A stretch of 64,000 bases of DNA. It comes from Anthostomella pinea. Lineage: Eukaryota; Ascomycota; Sordariomycetes; Xylariales; Xylariaceae. The notes under the pieces were generated by a model. That model had not been told where the DNA came from. It saw only the letters and a list, made by a program, of their open reading frames with translations, and searched no databases. Numbering within the stretch: the stretch's first letter is position 1; every line of letters starts with the position of its first letter. Positions 1 through 12,414 of the stretch are shown here, one piece after another. The translations under genes were made by a program, and so were the position numbers. The DNA is taken from assembly GCA_963556695.1 (NCBI GenBank), contig CAUWAG010000020.1, positions 4,526,001-4,590,000 on the forward strand, in the 5' to 3' direction.

Positions 1-2373
1 CTCGTCAACTGTGTACGGTGGACTGTACTCGTCGATGATTATGCCCGGTTTCTGGAGCATGCCTTGCCAGTAGCACTCACTGCTACACTGCTTCTCTCTG
101 CTTACATTACACGAGATCAGATCATCAGCTAACCTACCATTCCGTCGAGGACCTGCTAGCTAATGTCGTCTGACGATGCGGTGCCTTCGAGTAAGATCAA
201 CAATATACTGTATAAGTAGTTTCCTTGGCCCCGTCCCTCTGAGCGTGGACGGCGATCTGAACAGCGACGTGACATCGTCCCTCCCGATCGAAGCACCCAC
301 GTACTCAACATGCGACGTCCAGCCCCCCGCGCACCCGTCTGCGCATGAGAGATACCGGTACACAATAGCGAAACACAGGGTAATAGCGGACGAATACGCG
401 GTGCTAAATCCAATCTTACTCCTATTCCTTGGCCTGTACCTCCCCGGTGCCGTCTCTGTACCCCTATATGCAGACAAGGCTGGGGGTCGAGTCGCACGGG
501 GAGTCGAGACTGGTTCTAGAAGCCGTATCTTGTAGGACCAGCAGTGGGAAGTTAAATGTCCTCGTGACTCGGAGGAGCACAAGGTACGCGGCCTGGTTGG
601 TACAGCATTGGTCTGTTCACGATCGACATCGTATCTAGGAGCTGACTGTCTAGGCTGTGTGCTCTGGCAACTGACTCGATCTGGAGCCGCTGCAGTGCCA
701 TTATATATAAAAGTGCCGGCGTTTATACCCACGTAACCGGCATACAAAGAACTGCTTGAGCTGACGGTATAGCGGCTTCGGACCGGACCAAACAGCCCGT
801 GGGCGTTACATGGTGTGCGTGATACACGCAGGAAAGGAGGCAGGCAATAGGAGGCATTGATGGGTTACCTGACCCGTAATAAGCTTATATCACACGAAGA
901 AAGCCTTGTAGAAACGCCATGGTCAAGTTTCTTGTGTGATCGCTTCCTTGCTGTAGTGTCTCTGGGCCAGTCTCTCATGTAAGTCCAGCAATCTAGCCCC
1001 AATCTGAAGAGACTCCAAGGTAATCAAACAAGTGATATGACGGGTTAAGGCCTCCGAGAGTCATGGTTAACGAGGCCTCGAGAGTATCAGGTAGGAGAGG
1101 TGTAGTAGACACAGGACTCCTATACTGAACTAACCCCCCTGAGTCATCCAAGCCTGCCTCAAACGCACGCAGCCTCGTGCCCCACTCCCAGAACGAGACG
1201 TGAGCACTGTATCCTACCACATACGATCCTATCTACCAGACTTGGATGAGAACTAGAGCAGGTGCTGATGCGCTCAGTCAGGCCCTACACCATCATGAAC
1301 ACGACAAGCCCTTCTCGAGCAACCACTCAACAAGTACAACATCTGGTCTCTATCTTCCCCACTTATCCACAGGTCCTTTCGCCTGTCCGACTCGAACTTG
1401 AGCGAGATACATGTAGTAGTCTAGCAGACGTACGTAAGACGACCAGTCAATCTCTATAGACGGGCTGCAGAGGTGCCAATGCGCGACAGGAGGTAAGCTC
1501 AATATTGCACTCATGAATGGATGGGAAGAGCCAAGGCTGATTATCAGTTTCCAATAAAGGCACCTCACTCTAGGTGACTATCACACACCAAGTCACAAGC
1601 TCTATGTAGAGGTAATATGAACAAATACCAAAGCAGGACACGCCACTCCGATAGCTGCCTACCAAAGCTCCTTACCTATACCTTCCTAAACCCAACCGCC
1701 GTCCCCTCCCCTTTTCCCACCCCCGTTCCCCTTCCCGTCGCCCCCAGCCCGCAGTCCCCCACAATGCATAAACACACACACGCACGAGGTACATATGACC
1801 TACATACACAAAAAAAACAAAAGAACCAAAGATTCACCTGGGCATCCATTCATCCTTCCAGAACCATGCACAGGTATATAGAGTAAGGACGCATGTATGC
1901 AGCGAACGCTGCACGAACAACGCTTATGGATAACAGTGACAGTGACAGTGACAGGGCACACCAACCCGAACCCCAACCCCAACCCCAAACGCCTGCATCA
2001 TGTAAGCAAAATCCCTTCTTCGTCCCATCGTCCCATTCGCCCCTCCAGAGGGGCATTCCGAGCCAGTCCAGTTGCTGTCGTCCTCCTCTTGCTAGAGGGA
2101 TATCTGCATTTCTAGCATGCATGCATGCATGCTCCTCCATTCCTTCTCTTGCAGCTCTCTCTTAGCTGTTACATACTGGCGCGTCGCCCCGATGCGATCC
2201 GATGCAGTGCCAGGGCGGACGATCTCGGGCATGTGGTGAACACAGAGATTCGCACAGGTGCTGCTTCCAGAGCCAAAGGGGACTCGAGTCGCGCCGAGCG
2301 AATCGGGTGGCTCTCATTGAACCTGGAAGCCCCCAATCGAAGGTCGAAGGGAAGGCGCCGGGCTGCCTGCACC
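1..2373. other. Gene-poor flank, no supported gene
   Basis: Open frames here are short, overlap on both strands and show no recognisable motif or splice-consistent extension, so I call none. The stretch holds simple sequence: a C-rich/pyrimidine tract near 1690-1760, short GACAGT and CCCCAA repeats at about 1936-1990, and a GCATGCATGC run near 2115. It includes the 3' flank of the minus-strand gene that ends at 2374. Confidence 0.6.
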
Positions 2374-4822
2374 TTATTTCTTCTTCCCGCCGGCCGAGGT
2401 AGGATTGTACTTATCCTTCCAAATCCTGCATGTAACCATGGTCTGTGAGTGACGCTGCACGCGGACGGGGTAGGGTAGGGTAGCTAGCGAGTAGGGCACA
2501 CACGGGATAGGGCAGGCAGGCGAAGAAAGAAAGGCTCGGCTCGGCAGAATTCAAGGGCGAGAGAGGGAGGACAGGACAAGACGGTGTAATTTTTGCGGCA
2601 TTAAAAGATACACAAGCAAGCAAGGACACCAGGGAATTGGGAGCCTATAGGGAACGGAGGTGACATGGTTTTTCGGTGTAAGAGGCCACTTTCGGTTGGT
2701 TCGTTTGACTTCCCCGTAGGAGATCGGTCGAGGAGGCGGCCGCTTCTGCGGCCAGCTCGGCGTACTGGTTTGCAAACATTGGCCAATGAGAACGAACACT
2801 CGCTCGATGGCCGCGCACGGAAGACCTCGATAACAAGGCGACTGGCGTTAAGAGGCCCGGGCGAATCGAGCACCTATCGAATGCTCGTTTCGCGAGTCGT
2901 CCGCGGCAGGGACGACCAGGCCCTGCAGCTGCGCTGTCGACGCACGAGGGATCGAGAGAGGTCGAGGAAAGAAAAACGGGGAAAGGATACGACGTTCGGA
3001 GGAAAAATCTGACCACTCACCAAGTGTTCCCCAGCGTTTTATTGCCGTTCTGCTCAGCCAACCGGTAATATCGCGCTGATGCAAACTGGAGAGCAGGGAG
3101 TCAGCCTCATGTGATTTGTCTTTGGGCCGTGGGGGTGTTGGGAGCTTCGGCAGGTTGTGATTTGCCCGGAGCAGTAATAAGCCTCGTTGATGCCCAACCG
3201 TGAGATCGTGATCGCGACTGTCCGAGTCTAAAAGCTGACAGCTTCCCAGCCACCCGGAACCCATGATGACGGCAAGGGAGCAAAAAGCTGGACAGCCACA
3301 TTCCATCGTGTGAGGCTGACCTCATGATCGTCTGGTCGTTTGAGGCTTGGACAGAGAGAGACACGAGGCCAGGAATCCGGATTGTGAGATGTGATGAGAA
3401 GGTCACTTCATGCCTGACGTACCTTGTCTTTCTTACATCCGAAGCCTTCGAGATAACACCAGGCGACTTCATTCATGGCATCTACGCCGAGAACCGAGCT
3501 TGTCAGCCTATCACGTTCGCTTCCGCTGCTTCAATCCAAGGATGGCCTGCTAAGCCGGGCCACTTACCGCTGTCCCCAAGATTTGCTGCAGTCTCGTAAT
3601 ACTACCCAAGGCCGCAGTCAGTCAATGGACACGTCCAGATCGTCACGTAAGGCGGCAGTGAGCCTCTGCCCCAAAACTTGGCATTGAAGGGAACTGTAAC
3701 GGCAACCCACCTGCTTTGCGGCGACTGGATCTCGAGGGATGCCCCAGCCGTGGCGGAAGCAATTCGCCAGTTCGAAGATGGCGAGTACGAGCTCGCCCTT
3801 TGCAGCACCCCCCTTTTTGAGTCCTGCCTTCAGCGCCATGGTCTCGACTAGCGCAGCGTTCGAGGCTGCGGCCGACAGATACGTAACAGCGCGCTCGGGA
3901 TCTGGTTCACAGCCCCAGCCATGCCTGGTGATCGCAGCGTTAGCTTGACCTCTCTGTATAGGTAGATGCTTCGCCACCATCCATAGCTCTGTATTGTGAA
4001 GCGAGACAGCCCCATAACCTGTTGCCGCTGTGACCGGGGCTGCATAGTAGAAGCTCTCGTAACTGGAAGACCGTCCACTAACCTCAGCGCAAGACCGTAT
4101 AACACCTGGGAAAGGGGGTTGTTTGCCCCCCGCGGATCGGCCAGCCGCCCAAATAACCGCGTAGACTGGTCGAGGTTCCCATCCTCGTGCAATCGGATAG
4201 CCTCCTGTATGTCGTCGTCGATCTTCTTGGTCGAGACGACGCCCTCGGGTCTTCTCGGCGGCGTAGGCCCGTTGGAGAAGTTCAGCGCGGGCAGTTCAGT
4301 GGCCGGCGAGGCCGACGGCGACGCGCTGGGCGATCTGCCCTTGCTGGCGCTGGCGCTCGCCAGTATCGTAGCCCTCTTCTCCCACTCCCTCTCCTGCGTG
4401 TCCTTGTCGACCTGGCCGTCGGTCGTGACGCTGATCTGGGGCAAGTTCTCGGGCACGTATTCGGAAGTGGCCTGGTGGTTGCGCGACAGGTGCAGGCGAT
4501 GCGACAGGCTGCGGCGCATCTCCTTCTCTTTCTTGGCCGCGTCGCCCCCCTGGACCGACGATGTGCTGTTGCCCCGCGATCGTGGCTTGAAGACGTCGAG
4601 GCTGCGGCGCACCTTGGACGTCGAGTCGCGCGCGTTCGCGTTCAAGAATTGCTCGCCGTGGCTCGTCGGCGGGTGGCTCGGGGGGTATATGATCTCCTGC
4701 GTGTTCGTGTCCGATCGAATGAAGGTGAATTCCGGTCCGGCGAGCCTGTCCAGCGTCTCGGAGTAGGCCCCGTCGCCGTCGCCCAGCCGGTCTTTCTTCT
4801 TAATCAAGTCGCGGATGCCCAT
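2374..4822 (-). CDS. Sel1-repeat protein, DSF2-like
   Basis: Six exons join in frame: 4822-4083, 3924-3711, 3601-3568, 3481-3423, 3085-3021 and 2425-2374, giving about 387 aa. The N-terminal half is a Ser-rich, low-complexity region starting MGIRDLIKKKDRLGDG. Sel1 (TPR-like) repeats begin near residue 205, with helices containing EAIRLHEDGNLDQSTRLF, LYGLALRHGWGCEPDPERAV, LANCFRHGWGIPRDPVAAKQ and VAWCYLEGFGCKKDK. The tail is WIWKDKYNP followed by a Lys-rich end. The layout matches fungal Sel1 proteins related to yeast DSF2, which are thought to act as scaffolds in signalling or cell-wall control; that role is inference from the family. The upstream ATG at 4876 is less likely than 4822, whose MGIRDLI start looks family-like. 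Introns 4 and 5 are long for this locus, 337 and 595 nt. The last small exon rests on splice logic and a plausible tail. Confidence 0.85.
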
Positions 4823-5663
4823 GATGATTGTCACGTCTTCGGGGTCGAACAGGGAGTAAAAGAGTTCAAAGAACAAGTTGATTGATGTGGGGCTGGTAAT
4901 CGCCAGGATATATCTATATGCTTAGTAGGTACACCTAGGTAAGGTGTTTGTCGTCGAATTACTCCAGGCCAGCTTACGCGCCGTCCTTCGAGTAAACCTT
5001 GGCGTGGCTCGGTGGGTGAAAAAGATGGGCGCTTTCAGCCTGGGAAGGACTAACAGATGTTTCGTCATGTTTCTTTGTTTAGTCACAGCGCCGGTCTCCC
5101 TTTTACATATTAGCATCAACGGGCCGCAATTCACTTGTGCCTACTCCATACTGGACCTGCACGGCTGTAGTATTAATAGGGAGGTGTACCTGTAAGGACC
5201 TGCCGGTGAGTTGCATGAGGGGCCGGGTGGCGGGTCCAGCCGCAGCAGCCACCGCCGCCATTTCAGCTCTCCGTACCAGTCGTAGCCCCTATTTCCTGTG
5301 TTCACCTGGGAAGAGCATTTAAGTGCCAGAGCAAATTCTCTTGTATTGAATACCTTCTACACTGTATCTTGTCTTTGTTCTTTTTATCTTGTTCTTCTTC
5401 TTCTGCAGCATCTGCAGAGTATGGAATCCTTGAGCGCAGTGAATCATCCAGATTGCCTTAGGGGTATCACAAGCAGTTGTCACGCATGCAATCCATCCAA
5501 CGCCAACTCCTTCCGATATCCCATCTACGTTCGAGTCGCAGGGAAGTGGTCTCAACGAAGCAAAGAGAGCACCGGCCATTGCGCAGTAGAAGCACGTAGG
5601 TCATCAATGACGGGGCATATGCATGCCGAACGCATCTGGAAGGTCAGTCAAGACCACAAGACT
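4823..5663. other. Intergenic, upstream region of the Sel1 gene
   Basis: This lies between two minus-strand genes, so it holds the promoter of the Sel1 gene and the 3' flank of the CCCH gene. A short T/C-rich tract lies near 5370-5405. No gene is supported. Confidence 0.5.
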
Positions 5664-7282
5664 TCATCGGAAACCGATGAAATCTTTCTGGTCTGCGAAA
5701 TCCAAATCGTCATCATCCTTGCGGATGAACTCTTCAACCTCATCCGAGTCGACGTCGTCGCTGTCGGCTGCAGCTCCCTCGTCGTCGCTGGACAGGTCCT
5801 CCATCTCTTCTGAAGCGCCACGGAGGCTTGCTTTGCGCAGGACACTTGCCCTGTCTATATGCGCCCGCTTGCAGCCCTTCATCTTACAGATGCCTGTGTT
5901 GCTAAAGTCAGGACACTCGAATACGTGCCGGTCAGGGCAGCTGGTGCCCATGTCGCAGTATCCATAGATGCCGAATGCTCGACACACGGGATCCGTCTGA
6001 GCATGTTCGACATGGATGTACGAGCATAATGCGTTGTTGCACTTGCCCTTTGCGAAATGCATGCAGAGGGGGGTTCGTTCATCAGTAACCTCATGGGACA
6101 GGTCGCAAGCGTCGCCTCGTAAACACTCGCCCTTCAAGAGCCAATCGCGGCAGACTGCCGTTTTGGAAGCATCGTGAATATACCGGCAAGTAGGGCCTTT
6201 GGGGCACGATCCTACAGTTAAGGTTAGTGCATTGTCCGGGGATCTTACCACAACGCACCCTGCTTAGGTCGCGAGTCGGGCGATTTCTTGTATAAGGAAG
6301 ACGATACCGTTCCATGCGAAGGTCTTGCATTGTTCGTTGACCTTCTTGACTCCAACAGCCAATCTGGAACGTGGTTAGCACGCTTTCGGGGTGTACAGGG
6401 ACCACATACCGTTGGGCTTTCACGATGCCGTGCCGAACAAGGTTGCCGTTTTTCGTGCGGTGAAACTTGACGCCACCTATCAAGGCCTCCTTGGGCGTGG
6501 CAGAAGGAGGATTGACGTCGTCTGCACTTAGTCAGCAGGGATAGTCCATGCCTCGGAAACTCGCTACGCACCAGGTGCTTTGATAAGCTTGCTTCCCTGT
6601 TGAACAACGTGGAAACGGACGCCGCCCACTTCAATCTCATAGCGCGAAGCGGATGTGAGTGGAGTGGGAGGGCCAGCTACCGAGTTTGTTCTGTGTGGCT
6701 GTATGGTATTCATAAACCGGGCCTTTTCACGATTGTCTCTCTGAAGCCACTGTCGGCGGGTTGTGTGGTCTATCGCTTGCGCGCGATGTTGAGCCTCCTT
6801 CTCGTACACCGACTTGTTGATCAGCTGGAGATGACGATCGTTTTTCGTGACGTAGGAGGGTGTAGTCGGGTCAACGGGCACGTTTTCCTCGGTCGGAGAA
6901 GCGGCAGAGGCGGCTTGGGATTGTCCATTGAGGACCAAGGTCTTATTGCGATATGTGGTGGTTGGTCGCGTTCGTCCACCACGATAACCGGTGTGGGGGT
7001 AGGGCGCCGCTCGATGGTAGGATCCTCTGGCAGGATAGCTGGTGCCTGGTACATGGTAAGCGGTCGTGGACTGCCACGAGATTAGCAGCAGGGTAGAGCG
7101 GATATACCATTACCGGGACCATCGCGATGGGCCTTGTGGCGGTTGATTTGACCTGTCAGTGAGTGAGCGGAATGGTCTTTTAGTCTCGACCCCTCCAAGT
7201 GCGTAAGAGGCACTTCACAGTGGAACACACCAGCTACTTGGGCGATTTGCTCCATCAATTCTTGATCTTCTGGTGTAGGCAT
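5664..7282 (-). CDS. CCCH zinc-finger protein, ZC3H3/Red5-like
   Basis: Six exons join in frame: 7282-7231, 7152-7114, 7045-6572, 6521-6410, 6363-6308 and 6211-5664, giving 426 aa. The N-terminus starts MPTPEDQELMEQIAQVAG, followed by a basic RG/Y-rich segment and an NKTLVLN motif seen in fungal members. The C-terminal half carries consecutive CCCH fingers: CKTFAWNGSCPKGPTCRYIH, CRDWLLKGECLRGDACDLSH, CMHFAKGKCNNALCSYIH, CRAFGIYGYCDMGTSCPDRH and CPDFSNTGICKMKGCKRAH. An acidic Ser/Asp-rich tail ends in DQKDFIGFR. Five spaced fingers of this type fit the ZC3H3/Red5 class, which links nuclear poly(A) RNA to exosome decay and export; the orthology is inferred. The intron between exons 5 and 6 lies inside finger 1 and restores it only when spliced. 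The exon 2/3 boundary is the least certain. Confidence 0.87.
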
Positions 7283-8184
7283 GTTTGCGACAGGGCACTG
7301 ATTCTCAATCTGAGGTTAGAAGGGGTAGCTTCGTAGATACCGATCGCGGCCGTAGCGGTCTTCGGAATGGGGAGCGCGGCGCATTTAAATGGGATAATCT
7401 CTGGAACTGATGTGACAGGGCGTTGTCGCAAGGAGGTGACGTGACGGGCGCGGTGAATAGAAAAGGAGTCGAGGGCTGTTGAGGTTCACCGTTGAAAAAA
7501 AAGATAGGTAATGCCTGTGTTCAGTCACACCAGATCTTTTGTATTGAAGTTGGGGGAAAGCCCTTGCTTTTGCTATTGGCGCGCGAGCGTGCAGGTAATG
7601 GATGGCGAGTGGGAGGGCGCCGAGTAGGTTGGGAGGCAATAGAGAGGACAAGCTGATAAGAATGAGGAGACGTCTTGTGCCTTTTCGAGTTTTCTAGTGT
7701 TGTTGTTTCGAAAGGTTCAGTCCAGATCAAAGGAAGGATGGATTACTTCGCCTTTGCGATGCAGCCTCAGCATCAGGAATCGCGGATCCATCCCCACAGT
7801 TGCAGCTGCCATAATCCTATGAACAGTACTATGCTTCTTGTAAAGCCTGATTACGTCATAGATATTCTATTATCCGGTGCAACAAAGGCGCATCCCTTCG
7901 GTAGGGCCATACCTTACCTTAGGCTATGCTATCCCTACAGCTGGATGCAGCTGGCGAGCTGCGCCCATTGTCTACCTCCCATTTGCATCATTCACCACGT
8001 TCCTCCACAGAGCTTCTTTCAGCGCCTCCTCAGAGGGAAGGTAGTGTCTGCAGTATCCTTCTTCTACCTCTGTTGCAGCGCCTCAGCACCAAACCCGCCG
8101 ACGATCAGACCCGAAGACCTCAACTGCCCTTGCCCTGCCTGATTCCCGCGCGTATTGAAGTGCCGGCCGGCTGTGATAGTCGAA
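7283..8184. promoter_or_regulatory. Divergent promoter: CCCH gene and TFIIF beta
   Basis: These 900 bp separate two head-to-head genes, so both promoters must lie here. I see no strong TATA box. Short pyrimidine-rich stretches occur on both sides. The small open frames within it look like noise. Confidence 0.5.
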
Positions 8185-9488
8185 ATGGCCGCCGTCAAGC
8201 CGGAATCAGGCGTCAAGCCTGAACCAGGCATCAAGCTTGAACCCGCAGACGTCGGACCCTCACCCGCCGCCATGTCGGAGGATGACCTTTACGAGGATGC
8301 TGGCGACTTGGAGTTCGTCGACCTAGATCCTAACACGAATACCACCGCCGCGAGCATCTACCTAACCCACGTCCCGAAATACCTCTACGATGTCTGGGCC
8401 GATCTGGATGACGATGCCGAGATCCAGATAGGCACTGTGCGCCAGTGGAGCGAGCCGGGGAAGGGAAAGAATGGGGAACCGAAGGTGAGCGTCGCTGACT
8501 GACTACTATTCTTGGGACTGCGGGCCTAACTCTATACTGTAGCAATGCATATCACTGTTGTTGGACCACACGCAAGCCAAACACCAAGCGATCCCGAAGG
8601 AGTACAACCTCGACGTCAAGGATATGGCCCTACCGAACACCTACATGTTCACCGAGCAAGACCTCCCCGGGTTCAAGTCTAAGCCTCAGGGAGCGAACAA
8701 CAATATACCCCCTCACCTGCGCCGGGCACATGAGCAGAAATACCAGGAGAAGTCCGAAGACAAAATTCAACAAGACGGCGTGCACAAAAAGAAATGGCAG
8801 CCTCGCTACCGAAAAGCTATCCCCAGTAAGTGATTTCGCGGACCAAGAGACTTCCGGATACGGCAAGATACTTATACTGCTGCAGAAAAGACGGTCCTCG
8901 CCGGCAGATTCCGACATGAGCTGAACTGTCACCCTGTCTGGACGGATGAAACGAAGCATGTGATGAAGATGATGAATGACGATGCTATGAAGCCAAAGGC
9001 AACCACCACTATCGTCACAGGTCGTGATCCTATTGGTGTCATTGTGGCCGGCGCACATACGTCTAATGACCAATTCAGCAACTTCATTGTGAGTACACCG
9101 TCCACCACGTTGCCGGCTTCCCGTCTAACGCATGCAGAAAAACACTCCCGAGGTGAAGAAGATCAAGAAACAGAAAGAAGAGAAGGCAGCACGCATGTCG
9201 CAAAACGACCTCCGCGACCGCATATTCGAATGCTACGAGAAATATGCCTTCTGGTCGCTCAAAGCGTTCAAGCAAACCCTCAATCAGCCTGAGACGTGGC
9301 TCCGCGAGAACTTGGAGGAGCTTGCGGTCTTGCACAAGTCCGGACGCTTCAGCAATTACTGGGAGCTCAAGCCAGAATACAAACGAGCAACCGCGCAATC
9401 GATTGAAGGCGCACCCCCTAGTCCGGCACCCGACGACTCGGAATCCGACGCAGATGATGAAAATGTGGAGATGGAAGATGTGGTATGA
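8185..9488 (+). CDS. tfg2: TFIIF beta subunit (RAP30/Tfg2)
   Basis: Four exons (8185-8484, 8543-8825, 8886-9088, 9138-9488) join in frame to 378 aa. TFIIF binds RNA polymerase II and helps recruit it to promoters. The N-terminal part holds an acidic stretch followed by VDLDPNTNTTAASIYLTHVP and YLYDVWADLDDDAEIQIGTV, the conserved dimerisation region. The middle has DLPGFKSKPQGANNNIPPHL and a VLAGRFRHELNCHPV segment. The C-terminus carries the winged-helix region, RMSQNDLRDRIFECYEKYAF through ENLEELAVLHKSGRFSNYWE, and an acidic tail. The ATG at 8185 was chosen because translation then runs MAAVKPESGVKPEPG with no in-frame competitor of better context; an ATG at 8155 lies in the same frame. All introns are 49-60 nt with good GT-AG sites. 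Confidence 0.95.
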
Positions 9489-11104
9489 TCTCATCTTCAC
9501 ATCTGGGTGCAGGAAGACCTGATACACGTCCGTATCGTAAGCATGGAGACGGAGTTTGGCGTCTGGACTTGAACCTAAGGCTCAAGTCCTCCACTCACTG
9601 CCCTTTGCAGTACTGTGTATTGTATATGATACCCTCGGTATCTTAGGTCAACAGATGAGGTCAGCGATTATTTGCGAAGGTCTGAGCGAGTAGGATGGAA
9701 GCTCATCCATCCCTTACGCCTCGCGAAATAAAGAACCAATTCACAAAAGACATGAGCAACCACAACAATCAAGCTGCCTAGATCTATAGTGAATTTCCCA
9801 GACGCGGTTACATCCACTATTCTCTGCGTGGTAATCCTGCTGCCCAGCGAGCCTCCTTGATTTGGACTGGACAAACACTGCTACCATGAGTTCAAGTTGT
9901 CCCTTCCAGGGTAGGTAGGGTCCCCAAGCGGCTTTCCACCAAGTGTAGGCATATTTGACTTGCTTGGCATGGCCATGAATGGATGGGGGTTATGAAGCCA
10001 GTCTCATCATCACGATCCGAGCAAGCGGCCATCACACTCATGCTGTGATCGATCATCCACCTACACCCTCACCCTCACACAGCCCTGCTGAGAGGGAACC
10101 GACACCCATATCCCACACGCTGGCATATACAGCGGTAGGGGACAACGAAACGCTTTCCTGATAGTCCTTAAAGGACTGGACTAGAGGCCCTGATGCCCCG
10201 GAGGGTTTGAATTGACTTCGGGAGCCATCATCATACCATGTATATAGCTAGCATACGTAAGGTATGTAGATAGATTTTGGACCGCTTATCACGTCCTATC
10301 GCCCCTGCGGCCTTGACAGGATGCACCCAGCAGACGTTAAACACTGCAACCAACCAACCAACCAACCAACGATCCGAGCAAACAAAGCGAATTTCCCCTT
10401 ATTGGTCTCGTACGCCCGTACTCGGTGGGTTGATATGATGTATATGTATTGGGTGCCTAGAGGCAGTCTCTAGGCTCGGTAGCTTGTCTTGCTGTTGGTA
10501 TGACGCTGAACTCGATCTGTTGCTTTCAATTCATGAAGTGATGTGGAGGAGCCGTTGTCGTTAAGTTTGAATTACTAGCTCATAATCTCTCAATGCCTAT
10601 TGTTGTTGCCGCGCACTGGGATTCTCTGGTTGCAATGCTGTCTCGAGGCTGTTTTTACGGGCAATTAGCGGTACTGGTTCGGGAACCTACACGTTTTACT
10701 TACTTCCGGGGAATAGATATATAATATTCAGAGGCCCTCATACATAGTTTCACATAGAGCAGGCGAAGGAAAGTACTTTTTGGTTGTCCAACATGTTTCT
10801 CATGTTGAAAGATGCATCGTTGGATGGTATATGTAGATGCGGCAGCAGTCCTGTTGATGACTGTATGCCTCGCACTATATCTGTGCAGCCGCCGCCGCCC
10901 AGAAAATCACCGGGTATGTTGAAACCGTACGCCTATGCTTTGCCATGCCCAAATTTTCATGACATTTTCCGATGAGGGAATCGTATGTCTCTAGTACCGT
11001 AAAAAACGCCAGTCGCGATGCAGAAAGAAGTTGATTCTTCCGCTCTTAGATCGAGAGGAGTAATCCCTCACGGAAGAGATGCAGTTGTTATAACAACAAG
11101 TTGC
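9489..11104. other. Convergent intergenic region
   Basis: This lies between two genes ending towards each other, so it holds two 3' ends and probably terminators. It contains a (CCAA)n microsatellite near 10348-10370 and a T-rich stretch near 10720. No gene is supported. Confidence 0.6.
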
Positions 11105-12414
11105 TTAGAACTTGAGCGTCTTGGGCTTCTCCCAGTTGAAGTCCTGGTTGGTACCAAAGTGGCCGAACTTGGCTGTCTGGTTGTAGATCGGCCGCGCAAG
11201 ATCAAGCTCCTTTGCGATAACTCCCGGTCGCATGTCGAAGTTGGCCTTGACGATATCGACAAGCTCTGCGTCAGTCTTCTCCGAGGTGCCGTATGAGTCG
11301 ACGTAGATAGAGCAAGGCTCTGCTACACCAATGGCGTAACTGAGTTGCACCAGCGCTCGGCGGCAGATCTTGGAGGCAACGAGCGATTTGGCAACCCATC
11401 TGGCAAGGTAGGCAGCCGATCGGTCGACCTTGGAGAAATCCTTGCCGGAGAAGGCACCACCACCGTGGGCACCCCAGCCGCCGTACGTGTCGACGATAAT
11501 CTTGCGGCCAGTAACACCGGCATCACCCTGGGGTCCACCAATGATGAACAGTCCACTGGGTTGAAGCTGACAGAATAGTTAGTATGCATCCCGAAGACCA
11601 TTAAAATGGGCTACCACGAACCTGGTAGATGGTGTTCTCGTCCAAGTACTGGGCAGGGATAACCTTCTGGACAATCTCGGACTTCAGCTGCTTTCGGAGC
11701 TGCTCGACGGTAACCTCCTCGCTGTGCTGGGCAGAGATAACGACGGTGTGGACTCTCAGGGGAACGACAGCACCGCCATCACGCTTGTACTCCATGGTGA
11801 TTTGAGTCTTGGTATCGGGTCGCAACCACGGAAGGGTTCCGTTTCTACGGGCATCAGACATGGCCTTGTTGAGCTTGTGGGCGAGCAGGTGGGACAGGGG
11901 GTGCAGTTCAGGGGTCTCGTCGGTGGCATAGCCGAACATGATACCCTGGTCACCAGCACCCATCTCCTCGAGGGCCTTCTCGTAGTGAAGACCCTGGGCG
12001 ATATCGGCAGATTGCTGCTCAATGGCGACGAGGACGTTGCAGGTGTTGTAGTCGAATCCCTTGGCTGAGGAGTCGTAGCCGATCTCCTTGATGGCACCGC
12101 GAATGACGGCCTGGTAGTCGATGTGGGCCTTGGTGGTGATCTCGCCAAAAACCATGATCATACCGGTCTTGGTGGCAGACTCGCAGGCGACCTTGGAGAG
12201 GGGGTCCTCCTTGAGACAGGCATCGAGGATGGCATCTGAGACCTGATCGCAGATCTTATCGGGGTGTCCCTCGCCGACGGACTCGGACTGCAGCAATCGG
12301 TCAGCATTGTCCCAGGCGAGGCCGGTGTCGCGTACTCACGGTGAAAAGGAACGCGCCGGCGTTCCGAGGAGCAGCGTTGTCGACGCCGTTGGTACCGTTG
12401 GTGGCAGGCATCAT
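11105..12414 (-). CDS. S-adenosylmethionine synthetase
   Basis: Three exons (12414-12340, 12287-11622, 11566-11105) join in frame to about 400 aa, the usual length of the family. The enzyme makes S-adenosylmethionine from methionine and ATP in the cytosol. Diagnostic segments are [20 protein letters not shown] near the N-terminus, the [20 protein letters not shown] signature and the [19 protein letters not shown] loop. The C-terminus ends [17 protein letters not shown]. The first exon encodes a short fungal extension, [20 protein letters not shown], and ends FLFT before a GTGAGT donor. There are two adjacent ATGs (12414 and 12411). The leader upstream, about 12425-12640, has purine-rich runs. 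Nothing about the gene looks broken. Confidence 0.97.

Noticed and set aside
160..747. 195-codon minus-strand frame near the left edge
   Set aside because: It overlaps equally long frames on both strands, has random-looking composition, no domain and no splice support.
4187..4885. Long plus-strand frames opposite the Sel1 gene (also 3996-4766)
   Set aside because: They are antisense shadows of a conserved minus-strand exon in G+C-rich DNA.
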